64,000 bases of DNA. Source: an uncultured Clostridia bacterium (GTDB taxonomy: Bacteria > Bacillota > Clostridia > TANB77 > CAG-465). Shown in pieces: positions 17,825 through 26,003 of this stretch (its first letter is position 1; each line of letters begins with the position of its first letter). A program made the position numbers and the translations under genes. The stretch spans positions 1 to 64,000 of the forward strand of contig CAKOYA010000005.1 of the NCBI GenBank assembly GCA_934130325.1, in the 5' to 3' direction. Under the pieces are notes generated by a model, which ran no database searches, was not told the DNA's origin, and worked only from the letters and a program-made list of their open reading frames with translations.

Positions 17825-18875
17825 TTATTTCTTTCTAAAAAATCTTTTTATTTTCTTAACATTTGGAAGTATACAGGTATAAGCTAAATATATTAACTTA
17901 TTATAAACATAGTCCACTTCTCCTATGTATTTAATTACTCCATCCTCTTTACAAAAACCTGTTTTAAATTTATATAGTCCATTATTCTTATCTATATGTA
18001 TTATTCCACCAAAATTGTATGTTTTACAACCTTTTTCAATTCCCCACTTTATCATTTCCCATTGCATAGCATAATTTGGCATTAGATTCCTTTTGGTATT
18101 TGAACTTGCACCATATAGATAAAACATTTCTGTTCCATAAGTAACAGCAATTGCAGCAGACAATTTATCTTCTTCATGTTTGGAAATATATATTCTTAGA
18201 TGTTCTTCGTCAAATGCTTCTAACATTCTTTTAAAGTATTCATATGCTCTACAGCCAATCTTATCTCTTAAACATGTAACTTTATATAATTCATAGAAAG
18301 TCTTTAAATCTTCTTCATTTCTAGAATAATATACTTCAACGCCTTTCCTTCCAGATAATCTAATATTATACCTTGTTTTTTCACTAAATTTTTTCATTAA
18401 TTCATCTGCTGACACACTATCTATATTTAATACAGCCTCGTATGGAGGTTGTATTAATATATCATGATCAGGATTCTTTCCGAGAAGTTTTAAAACCATT
18501 TTCTAGATATAGCTTATTTAAGGAATCACTATACTCTATCTGCGGATCAAATTTTAAACAAAATGCATTATATTTTTTTGCTAAAACCTCTGCCTCTTTA
18601 ACTAATTTTTTAATTAATTCTAAATCTTTAGGATCACAAACAGGCCCCCTTGAGCAATACATAAGATAAGAATTAATTTTAGGAACTTTTTCAAGTAAAA
18701 TTGTCATGCCCGCTATTATCCTTCCATCATTTTCTAAGTAAACCACTTCTTGAATCCAATTATTTTTAATTTTTCCCCATTCTAAGCTTTGCGTAAGTTT
18801 TGTAAATTCACTATTATTTAAAAACTCTTTATATTTTTTAACTTCCTCTTTATTATTTTTATCTAGTATTGGCAT
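17825..18875 (-). pseudogene. FemAB-type peptidoglycan aminoacyltransferase gene split by a frameshift
   Basis: Two overlapping frames (18468-18875 and 17825-18499) together give one ~345-residue FemAB/FmhB-like protein. The first half has SLEWGKIKNNW, RIIAGMTILLEKVP and YCSRGPVCD. The second has PPYEAVLNIDSV, KTRYNIRLSGRKGVEV, FYLYGASS and MQWEMIKWGIEKGCKTYNFGG. Removing one A from the T4A4 run at 18487-18494 restores a continuous reading GFKLLGKNPDHD. These enzymes add amino acids from aminoacyl-tRNA to lipid II for the interpeptide bridge. The gene lies eight bases after cysS. The shift could be real inactivation, slippage or a sequence error. Confidence 0.85.
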
Positions 18876-18883
18876 TTTTACTT

Positions 18884-20278
18884 CTACACTTCCTCTATTT
18901 TTTGACCTTCTTTAGTATCCTTTACTAAAAAACCTTTTTCTTTTATTTTATCTCGTAATATGTCAGATAATACATAATCTTTATTCTTCCTTGCTTCATC
19001 CCTTTGTTTTAGAAGTTCTCTTACTTCATTAGGTACACTATTACAATCATTTTCTTTAACAATATCTACTTCATTAAGATTTAATGACAAAACTTTATCA
19101 AATTTTTTTATCAATTCATAGTAATCGTTTGATTTTATTTTCTGCTTTGCAATATCAAAAATAACAGAAATAGCAACTGGCATATTCATATCTTCATTTA
19201 TAGCGTTTAAAAATTTCTCTTCATACAATTTTAAAACTTTTTCATCTATTTTATTTTCTACACCCTTATGAAGTGAAATCTGTTCTTTTAATTTTTTTAA
19301 TGAGCTTTCTGCTGTTTTAATTCCATCCCAAGTAAAATTTAATTTATTTCTATAATTAGAACTATAAGTAAAAAACCTATATGCAAGTGGTGAAATGTTT
19401 TTCTTTTCTAAGTCTTCTAATGTATATACATTTCCTAAGCTTTTTGACATTTTACCACCATCTACTAACAAGAATTCTACATGACACCAGTAATTTGCTG
19501 GATTTTGGTTTGTAGCACCTCTTGCCTGTGCTATTTCATTTTCATGATGAATTGGTATATGATCTACCCCACCTGTATGTATATCAAATTTCTCTCCTAA
19601 ATACTTTCTAGACATTGCACTGCATTCAATATGCCAGCCTGGATAACATACACCATATTTTGTATTCCATTTCATTATGTGTTCTTTTGGTGCTTTTATC
19701 CACAATGCAAAATCAAGTGGATTTTTCTTTTCTTCATCAACTTCTACCCTAGCCCCTGCAAGTTGGTTTGATAAATCAATTCTAGAAAGTTCACCATAAC
19801 TTTTTAACTTTGAGGTATCAAAATATATTCCTTTTGATGTTTCATATGCATAACCATTTTTCAATATCTTTGATACATACTCCTCCATCTCTTTTATATG
19901 ATCAGTAGCTTTTACAATATGCTCAGGTATTTTTACGTTTAATTTTTTTATATCATTTAAAAATGCATTTGTATATCTGTTTGCTATTTCTTCTACAGAT
20001 AAATTCAATTTTTTTGCACTTTTTTCCATTTTGTCTTCGCCCTCATCTGCATCAGATGTCATGTGACCTACATCAGTTATATTCATTACTTGCTTTACTT
20101 TATACCCATTATATTCCAATACCTTTCTTAAAGTATCCATAAAAATGTATGCTCTCATATTACCAATATGAGCGTAGTTATATACTGTTGGACCACATGT
20201 ATAAATCTTAACTTCCTTTTCATCTATAGGTTTAAATTCCTCTTTTTTTCTTGTTAATGTATTATATAACTTTAACAT
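18884..20278 (-). CDS. cysS: Cysteinyl-tRNA synthetase
   Basis: 464 residues, normal length. The class I motif HIGN is at 37-40 within YNYAHIGNMRAY, the zinc ligand C28 in TCGPTV precedes it, and GGKMSKSLGN carries the KMSKS loop near residue 276. The second zinc ligand region reads WHIECSAMS, and GGVDHIPIHHENEIAQ is also typical. It charges tRNA-Cys. It is followed eight bases later by the broken FemAB gene, an aminoacyl-tRNA user. Confidence 0.97.
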   Translation of the reverse strand: MLKLYNTLTRKKEEFKPIDEKEVKIYTCGPTVYNYAHIGNMRAYIFMDTLRKVLEYNGYKVKQVMNITDVGHMTSDADEGEDKMEKSAKKLNLSVEEIANRYTNAFLNDIKKLNVKIPEHIVKATDHIKEMEEYVSKILKNGYAYETSKGIYFDTSKLKSYGELSRIDLSNQLAGARVEVDEEKKNPLDFALWIKAPKEHIMKWNTKYGVCYPGWHIECSAMSRKYLGEKFDIHTGGVDHIPIHHENEIAQARGATNQNPANYWCHVEFLLVDGGKMSKSLGNVYTLEDLEKKNISPLAYRFFTYSSNYRNKLNFTWDGIKTAESSLKKLKEQISLHKGVENKIDEKVLKLYEEKFLNAINEDMNMPVAISVIFDIAKQKIKSNDYYELIKKFDKVLSLNLNEVDIVKENDCNSVPNEVRELLKQRDEARKNKDYVLSDILRDKIKEKGFLVKDTKEGQKIEEV

Positions 20279-20370
20279 ATTACCACCTTCTAAATATTAT
20301 ATGACTACTACATTATATACTATTCTTATGTATTTTGCAAATAATAATTTACACTATATTTATATAAAAG

Positions 20371-20420
20371 AAAAATACACTTTAATGTAGTATAATGCAA
20401 CTACACTAAAATGTATTTTT
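20371..20420 (-). terminator. Terminator of the 164-residue hypothetical gene
   Basis: On the minus strand a ~20-bp stem (AAAATACATTTTAGTGTAGT against ACTACATTAAAGTGTATTTT, with wobble pairs) is followed by TCTTTTA. It lies between the hypothetical gene ending at 20432 and cysS. Confidence 0.8.
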
Positions 20421-20431
20421 ACATAAAGCGT

Positions 20432-20926
20432 TTAAGATAATTTAATAACATTTCTGTTATATAAATGTTTTTTCTTTGGTTTCATTCCAAGACATTTATT
20501 TTCACAACCGCTGTTTTTATTTTTTATCATATTTTGGATAAATCCAAATTCAAAATACAATTCTTTTGCTTTCTGAAAAGCTGCTCCTCTTACTTTGCTT
20601 GCAAAATCCTTTTCATTTGTTGAAGAGGAAATATAGCTTTTTATGATATCCAGATACCAAAAACCTTTGATTTCATAAATAAACCTTATCGCTTCTTGCA
20701 TTTCATCAGGGGCTAATTTTTTAATGTATTCTATAATTCTTCTTTCGATTGTCTTCTTTTCCAAAAAGAACATCGTTTCTAAATCATACACCGAAAAGCC
20801 GATTTGTAAGTATTTTAGAAAAGCCTCGCCGCTTTTGTATTCTACCAGACCATCTAATATGCACTGACTGTCCTTCATTTTTACAATTCCAATTGCTTCC
20901 TTAATACATTTTGTAAATTCACCCAT
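20432..20926 (-). CDS. Hypothetical protein
   Basis: 164 residues; no family recognised. Soluble and helical, with a basic, Cys-containing tail (GCENKCLGMKPKKKH). Motifs such as FFLEKKTIERRIIEYIKKLAPDE suggest helical packing but no known catalytic pattern. It appears to be monocistronic, between a strong terminator and the divergent mscS gene. Confidence 0.75.
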   Translation of the reverse strand: MGEFTKCIKEAIGIVKMKDSQCILDGLVEYKSGEAFLKYLQIGFSVYDLETMFFLEKKTIERRIIEYIKKLAPDEMQEAIRFIYEIKGFWYLDIIKSYISSSTNEKDFASKVRGAAFQKAKELYFEFGFIQNMIKNKNSGCENKCLGMKPKKKHLYNRNVIKLS

Positions 20927-21063
20927 TTTTTTACACTCCTTAATTAAGATTTGTTATAAATATTTTACATAATTATATTATACATTATATAATCCAAATT
21001 GTCAATTTTTTTGTAGAATTATATTTTTATTATTAATGATTTAATATTTTTTATATAAATGTA

Positions 21064-21092
21064 TTGACTTATTTTTTTAGTAAATATAAAAT
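21064..21092 (+). promoter_or_regulatory. Promoter of mscS
   Basis: TTGACT (21064-21069), 17-base spacer, TAAAAT (21087-21092). Start near 21099, giving a very short leader whose GAGGTTG serves as ribosome binding site. Confidence 0.65.
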
Positions 21093-21110
21093 ATATTTGA
21101 GGTTGAAAAA

Positions 21111-22181
21111 ATGAATAGTTTATTAGATTATTTTAAAAATTTTAAATTTAATAATGAATCTTTAAAAGTGGTACTAACATCACTTATTATATTGGCTGTA
21201 TTTTTTGCTTTAAGCTCATTAATAGCAAAAGCAATTGTAAAAATAATAACATTAAAAGATAGAAAAAAGGATAAGAAAAAATTAAGGCTTTCATCATATC
21301 CTTTTTACTCACCTATAAAATTATTTATAATAGTTCTTGGAATATATTTATCATTACTTAACTTGTCTATTTCACCAGACTTTAATAATATGCTTTCAAA
21401 AATTTTTAGACTATCAATAATCTGGATAATAGCAAGGGCTGTTGCTTCAATAATTACTCCTGATTCACTAATTTTTTTAAGGTTAAATAAGAATGTTAAA
21501 TTTTCAAAAAAAGACAAAGCGACAACCTTAATATTCAAAATAATCAAAAGTTTAATATATTTAATAGCTATTGTTATTATAATTGCAGAACTTGGATACG
21601 ATATAAATGGCTTAATCGCCGGTCTTGGAGTAGGTGGACTTGCAATATCTTTAGCTGCCCAAGATACATTAAAAAATCTAATCGGTGGTATTGTAGTTAT
21701 ATTTGATAGACCATTTATAGTTGGAGACTGGATAGAAACTCCAACTATTGAGGGAATTGTTGAAGATATAACCTTTAGAAGTACTAGAATTAGAACCTTC
21801 AAAGACTCTATAATTACGGTTCCAAATTCTACTATTTCAAACGAAATGATTATAAATTGGAGTAGAATGAAAAAAAGAAGAATTACTATGGATTTACTAG
21901 CCACATTTGATACTCCTTTAAAAAATATTTGTAATGCAATTAACAAAATTGAAGCAATGCTTCTAGAACACGAAAATGTTCATAATTCCCCTATATATGT
22001 CCACTTTAATGAAATAAAAGATGATGGGCAAAATATTCATGTTTATTTTTATATTGATAGAACTGATTTTGCTTCTTACCTTTCAATAAAGGAAAACGTT
22101 AATTACAAAGTAATGCAAATACTAAATCAAGAAAAGGTGGATTTAGCTTATGCTACACAAACTGTATACTTAAAAAAATAA
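21111..22181 (+). CDS. mscS: Small-conductance mechanosensitive channel (MscS family)
   Basis: 356 residues. Three or four membrane helices occupy the first ~190 residues. The pore-lining TM3 reads GLGVGGLAISLAAQDTL near residues 168-185, with the Gly/Ala pattern of MscS. The beta domain follows with FDRPFIVGDWIE, VEDITFRSTRIRTF and ITVPNSTISNEMIINWS, all family hallmarks. The channel opens under membrane tension to release solutes during hypo-osmotic shock. Monocistronic, with its own promoter and terminator. Confidence 0.94.
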   Translation: MNSLLDYFKNFKFNNESLKVVLTSLIILAVFFALSSLIAKAIVKIITLKDRKKDKKKLRLSSYPFYSPIKLFIIVLGIYLSLLNLSISPDFNNMLSKIFRLSIIWIIARAVASIITPDSLIFLRLNKNVKFSKKDKATTLIFKIIKSLIYLIAIVIIIAELGYDINGLIAGLGVGGLAISLAAQDTLKNLIGGIVVIFDRPFIVGDWIETPTIEGIVEDITFRSTRIRTFKDSIITVPNSTISNEMIINWSRMKKRRITMDLLATFDTPLKNICNAINKIEAMLLEHENVHNSPIYVHFNEIKDDGQNIHVYFYIDRTDFASYLSIKENVNYKVMQILNQEKVDLAYATQTVYLKK

Positions 22182-22194
22182 TTAATATTACCTT

Positions 22195-22241
22195 AAGACT
22201 AAATAATGGATAAATTAAGTTTTCATTATTTAGTCTTTTTA
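22195..22241 (+). terminator. Terminator of mscS
   Basis: AAGACTAAATAATG (22195-22208) pairs perfectly with CATTATTTAGTCTT (22224-22237), followed by TTTAT. Confidence 0.9.
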
Positions 22242-22370
22242 TCTTCTAATATTAATATTTAAGTTTTTTTGCATTCTTAAAAATACTAAATTATTTGTAG
22301 CTTGTTCAAGTTGTAAAGCTATTCTTTTCCTATTTTCATTATAATTATTGATTTCACTACATTTTTTCAA
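22239..22370 (-). CDS. Putative 43-residue small protein
   Basis: A TTG start at 22370 has AAGGTGAT five bases upstream. The frame runs 43 codons to TAA at 22239, encoding a charged helical peptide beginning MKKCSEINNYNENRKRIALQ and ending KNLNINIRR. It fills most of the otherwise gene-free stretch between mscS and clpE. Not recognised. Its stop codon touches the mscS terminator. Support is ribosome binding site plus composition only; chance is possible. Confidence 0.4.
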   Translation of the reverse strand: MKKCSEINNYNENRKRIALQLEQATNNLVFLRMQKNLNINIRR

Positions 22371-22453
22371 ATTATCACCTTATATTATTATATGAATAAA
22401 GTCTATTAAAATTAACTAAAATATATTTTCTAATTATGAAAACAATATTTTAT

Positions 22454-22482
22454 TTGTAAATTAAAAAAAAATATGTTATACT
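22454..22482 (+). promoter_or_regulatory. Promoter of clpE
   Basis: TTGTAA (22454-22459), 17-base spacer, TATACT (22477-22482). Transcription should begin near 22489. Confidence 0.7.
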
Positions 22483-22498
22483 TAAAAATGATTTATAC

Positions 22499-22513
22499 GA
22501 CGTTTTAAACGTC
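22499..22513 (+). promoter_or_regulatory. Palindrome just after the clpE transcription start
   Basis: GACGTTTTAAACGTC: arms GACGTTT and AAACGTC around a single base. It begins about ten bases after the predicted start and ends 27 bases before the clpE ATG. It does not match the GGTCAAA tandem operator of CtsR, so the regulator is unknown. No other perfect palindrome was seen near this gene. Confidence 0.55.
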
Positions 22514-22540
22514 AGTAAAAAATGGAGATGATAAAAACTT

Positions 22541-24853
22541 ATGCTATGCTCAGTATGTAAAAAAAATATGGCTGTCATATTTATAAATAAACTAGATAAA
22601 GATGGAAAGCAAACAGACGAAACAACCGGTCTTTGTGTTGAATGTGCAAAAAAACAAGGTATTGACCCATTAAATTCAATTATGAAGGAAATGACTAATA
22701 TGTCTGAAGAAGATATAGAAAACATGTCTACTCAATTTGATACTATGCTAAATAATTTTCAAGGATTAGGTGACGATTCACCTGATTCCTCTGAAAATGC
22801 AGGATTTAGTTTTCCAAATATATTTGGAAATTTAATTCCAAAAAGGAAAAAAGAAGAAAATAAAGAAGATAACAAAAAAAATAAAAAGAAAAATAAAAAA
22901 AATAAATACCTTGACACTTTTGGTGAAAACTTAACAGAAAAAGCAAGGAATAACAAACTAGACTCTGTTATTGGTAGAGAAACAGAGCTTGAAAGAATGA
23001 TTCAAATATTAAACAGACGAAGTAAAAACAATCCTGCTCTAATTGGAGAACCCGGTGTTGGAAAAACAGCAATAGTAAATGCTCTTGCAATTGCCATATC
23101 AAAAGGAGAAGTTCCAAGTAAACTATTAGACAAAGAAGTATATTTAATAGACATGACTTCCCTTGTTGCTGGTACTCAGTTTAGAGGACAATTTGAATCT
23201 AGAGTAAAAGGACTTATTGATGAATGTAAGTCACTTGGAAATATTATACTTGCAATAGATGAGGTTCATAATATTGTTGGAGGACTTGAACATGATAACT
23301 CTATGAATGCTGCAAATATGTTAAAACCAGCTCTTAGTAATGGTACCGTCCAAATAATAGGTGCAACTACTTTAAAGGAATATAGAAAATATATTGAAAA
23401 AGATAGTGCACTTGAAAGAAGATTTCAACCAGTTTTAGTTGAAGAGCCAAACATTGAAGATTGTGTAAAGATATTACAAGGTATAAAAAAATACTACGAA
23501 GACTATCATAAAGTAAAAATTCCAGACGAAGTACTAGAAGATGCTGTTAAACTTTCAGATAAATATATTCATGACAGATTCTTACCTGATAAAGCGATAG
23601 ATTTAATCGATGAGGCTTGTGCTAGAGTTAACTTAGAAGATATCAATTTAGCTAAATTACAAAAACTTCAAAATGAATTAAATGTTGTGCTTGAAGAAAA
23701 AGAAGAACTGGAAATAAAAATTGAAAATGATAAATCATCTGACGAACAAGTATCTAGTAATGATAGTGTTTCAGATTTTGAACTGGCAGCCAAACTTAAA
23801 GAAAAAGAATGCAAACTTTCTAATGAAATTGATAAATTAAATAAAAAAATTAAACCTAAGTCTGTTTCTTTTGATGATCTTGCACAAGTAGTTGAACTTT
23901 GGACAAAAATCCCTGTTATGAGATTAAAAACTTCTGAAACAACTAAATTATTAAATTTAAAAACAAATTTGGAAAATAAAATAATAGGTCAAGAGCGTGC
24001 AATAGAATCTCTTACAAACGCAATCCTAAGAAAACGTGCTAATATAAAAAATATTAACAGACCTCCTTCATTTATTTTTGTTGGACCAACTGGAGTTGGA
24101 AAAACAGCTCTTGTAAAGGCTTTAGCTTATGAAATGTTTGATAATGAAGATGCTGTAATAAAACTAGACATGTCCGAATATATGGAAGCACATAGTACAT
24201 CAAAACTAATAGGTGCTCCTCCTGGATATGTTGGATACGATGAAGCAGGACAACTTACAGAAAAAATCAGAAGAAACCCATATAGCATAATACTTTTTGA
24301 TGAAATAGAGAAAGCTCATCAAAGTGTGTACAATATACTTTTACAAATACTAGATGAAGGTAAACTTACAGATTCACAAGGAAAAACTGTTTCCTTTAAA
24401 CACACCGTTATTATTCTTACATCAAATCTTGGAACGAATTTTAAAAGTGATGGCTTTGGGTTTGCAAATAAAACACAAGAAGAAGAACTACTTCAAAATA
24501 AAGTTAGTGAAGCACTAAAAGAATACTTCTCTCCAGAATTCTTAAATAGAATTGATGATGTTATAGTATTTAATAAACTTTCTCATAATAATATAATAAA
24601 AATAGCTGACCTAATGTTAAGAGAATTGCAAAAAGAAACTGCTGAAAAGCACATATTATTTGAATATACAGATAATGTAGTAAACTATATTGTAAAAAAG
24701 GGATATAATGATAAATTTGGCGCAAGACCTCTAAGAAGAGCTATTCAAAAATACATTGAAGATGAACTTGCTATCAATTTCATAAAAGGAAATATTAAAG
24801 AAAATACTAATTATACAATTGATATTGTTGACGAAAAATTCTTAATAAAATAA
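22541..24853 (+). CDS. clpE: ClpE-type Clp protease ATP-binding subunit
   Basis: 770 residues. An N-terminal zinc finger with C3/C6 and C32/C35 (MLCSVC and LCVEC) replaces the double Clp-N domain of ClpC, as in ClpE. Two AAA+ modules follow: Walker A GEPGVGKTA near residue 170 and GPTGVGKTA near residue 516, with AIDEVHN and LFDEIEKAH as Walker B motifs. A coiled-coil linker lies between them (about 370-450). The C-terminal ClpB_D2-small domain has DKFGARPLRRAIQKYIED. It unfolds substrates for ClpP during heat or protein stress. GGAGATG lies rather far (13 bases) from the start. Confidence 0.93.
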   Translation: MLCSVCKKNMAVIFINKLDKDGKQTDETTGLCVECAKKQGIDPLNSIMKEMTNMSEEDIENMSTQFDTMLNNFQGLGDDSPDSSENAGFSFPNIFGNLIPKRKKEENKEDNKKNKKKNKKNKYLDTFGENLTEKARNNKLDSVIGRETELERMIQILNRRSKNNPALIGEPGVGKTAIVNALAIAISKGEVPSKLLDKEVYLIDMTSLVAGTQFRGQFESRVKGLIDECKSLGNIILAIDEVHNIVGGLEHDNSMNAANMLKPALSNGTVQIIGATTLKEYRKYIEKDSALERRFQPVLVEEPNIEDCVKILQGIKKYYEDYHKVKIPDEVLEDAVKLSDKYIHDRFLPDKAIDLIDEACARVNLEDINLAKLQKLQNELNVVLEEKEELEIKIENDKSSDEQVSSNDSVSDFELAAKLKEKECKLSNEIDKLNKKIKPKSVSFDDLAQVVELWTKIPVMRLKTSETTKLLNLKTNLENKIIGQERAIESLTNAILRKRANIKNINRPPSFIFVGPTGVGKTALVKALAYEMFDNEDAVIKLDMSEYMEAHSTSKLIGAPPGYVGYDEAGQLTEKIRRNPYSIILFDEIEKAHQSVYNILLQILDEGKLTDSQGKTVSFKHTVIILTSNLGTNFKSDGFGFANKTQEEELLQNKVSEALKEYFSPEFLNRIDDVIVFNKLSHNNIIKIADLMLRELQKETAEKHILFEYTDNVVNYIVKKGYNDKFGARPLRRAIQKYIEDELAINFIKGNIKENTNYTIDIVDEKFLIK

Positions 24854-25274
24854 CAAAAAAAACACAAAGGAGTCCTTTCTTGGAATCCATTGTGTCTTTT
24901 TTTAAATTAGTTTTTTTCATTGGAAGTTTTAAAACAGGAGCTAACTCATAATCAAAATTAATTTCCAAATTTGTATTAAGATATACATAATACAAAAAAT
25001 CCGAAACAAATCTCATACATTCTTCTTCATCATAAAAGTTATATTCTTCTGCAATTTCTGGATAATACTTACTTTTTGAAAGAAAAAAATTTTCCATTCC
25101 ATCAAAAAACGAAAACCAAACATCCCCTTCTTCTACAAAGGCTATTACAACACTAGCACAATCCTCACTTTCTTCAAATTTTGTTAATATGCAATCAATT
25201 AAATCAGCAAAATGATCGCATATTTGACACCATCTCCTACTTTCCAATTCAAGTAACCTCTTATTAAAGTTCAT
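24807..25274 (-). CDS. Hypothetical acidic protein with a suspect C-terminal extension
   Basis: About 155 residues if translated from the ATG at 25274 (AAGGGG upstream). Not recognised. The first ~118 residues are acidic and aromatic (SVVIAFVEEGDVWFSFFDG, then EECMRFVSDFLYYVYL) and look like a compact folded domain. The last ~35 residues read across the clpE terminator and into the clpE 3' end (overlap 24807-24853). A seven-A run precedes this tail, and changing its length by one in either direction would end the protein within a few codons. The true C-terminus may therefore be near 24915. Confidence 0.6.
   Translation of the reverse strand: MNFNKRLLELESRRWCQICDHFADLIDCILTKFEESEDCASVVIAFVEEGDVWFSFFDGMENFFLSKSKYYPEIAEEYNFYDEEECMRFVSDFLYYVYLNTNLEINFDYELAPVLKLPMKKTNLKKDTMDSKKGLLCVFFVILLRIFRQQYQLYN
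24862..24903 (+). terminator. Terminator of clpE
   Basis: ACACAAAGGA pairs with TCCATTGTGT (one bulge), followed by CTTTTTTT. It starts nine bases after the clpE stop codon. Confidence 0.8.
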
Positions 25275-25349
25275 AATTATACAAACCCCTTTCAAAATAT
25301 TATATTTTAAGTTTAACATAATTTATGTATTAAGTCAATAATTTAACTT

Positions 25350-25931
25350 CTAACTTTCTAAATCTTCCATTATTAAATTTAATTCCTCTTTAGAATCAGC
25401 CTTAATTCCTGTATTTAATTCCTCTAGCATTTCTGGACTTATAAGTTCTTGTGGTACATCAACTTTTTTATAAATTACTTTTACAGTATCATTTACAATA
25501 CTATATACAACAATTATTCCCTCTTCTAATTTTATTTCAAAATGATTTGGACAATTTTGATTTAAACTTCTATGAAAAACAATTTTATCTTCACTTTCAT
25601 ATATTATCTGATACTCTAAATTATCTTTTTTCTGCTTTTCTAATTCTTGGCTTTTAACCAAGGTTATATTGGTATTATACATTATTTCGGAATTACTTAT
25701 TACGTGAGAACACATTGTATATTCATCTTCATATATCACTTCAATATCATTATTAGTACTCTCCTCATATATACTAACCTCATCTTCCTCATTATTATTG
25801 CTTATTACAGTTTCAACAGGCTCAACATTTACCTTTTTATTTTCTAAATTAAATCCTATGTATACTCCAAACATTAATAAAATTATAAACATTGAAATAA
25901 CCATCAACCTATATTTTGTTTCCAAACGCAT
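25350..25931 (-). CDS. Membrane-anchored protein with BofC-like C-terminal domain
   Basis: 193 residues; start preceded by AAAGGTGAT. One N-terminal membrane helix (about 9-27) is followed by an acidic linker and a C-terminal domain of ~110 residues. That domain's pattern resembles the C-terminal domain of BofC: a Cys/His start, a strand pair around IIYESEDKIVFHRSL, a LEEGIIVVYSI strand, and an ending EMLEELNTGIKADSKEELNLIMEDLES. BofC modulates SpoIVB/sigma-K signalling in Bacillus, but similar domains occur in other envelope proteins. Homology is a reading of pattern only. It lies just upstream of the 155-residue hypothetical gene. Confidence 0.7.
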   Translation of the reverse strand: MRLETKYRLMVISMFIILLMFGVYIGFNLENKKVNVEPVETVISNNNEEDEVSIYEESTNNDIEVIYEDEYTMCSHVISNSEIMYNTNITLVKSQELEKQKKDNLEYQIIYESEDKIVFHRSLNQNCPNHFEIKLEEGIIVVYSIVNDTVKVIYKKVDVPQELISPEMLEELNTGIKADSKEELNLIMEDLES

Positions 25932-26003
25932 ATTATCACCTTTATTTATATACTTTGTATTTTTTTAGTAATTATACAAAATTTGGAAATAAACTATTAT
26001 ATA

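Noticed and set aside
21305..21946. 213-residue minus-strand frame inside mscS
   Set aside because: Antisense shadow of a clear MscS coding sequence; the hydrophobic look is a by-product of AT-rich membrane codons.
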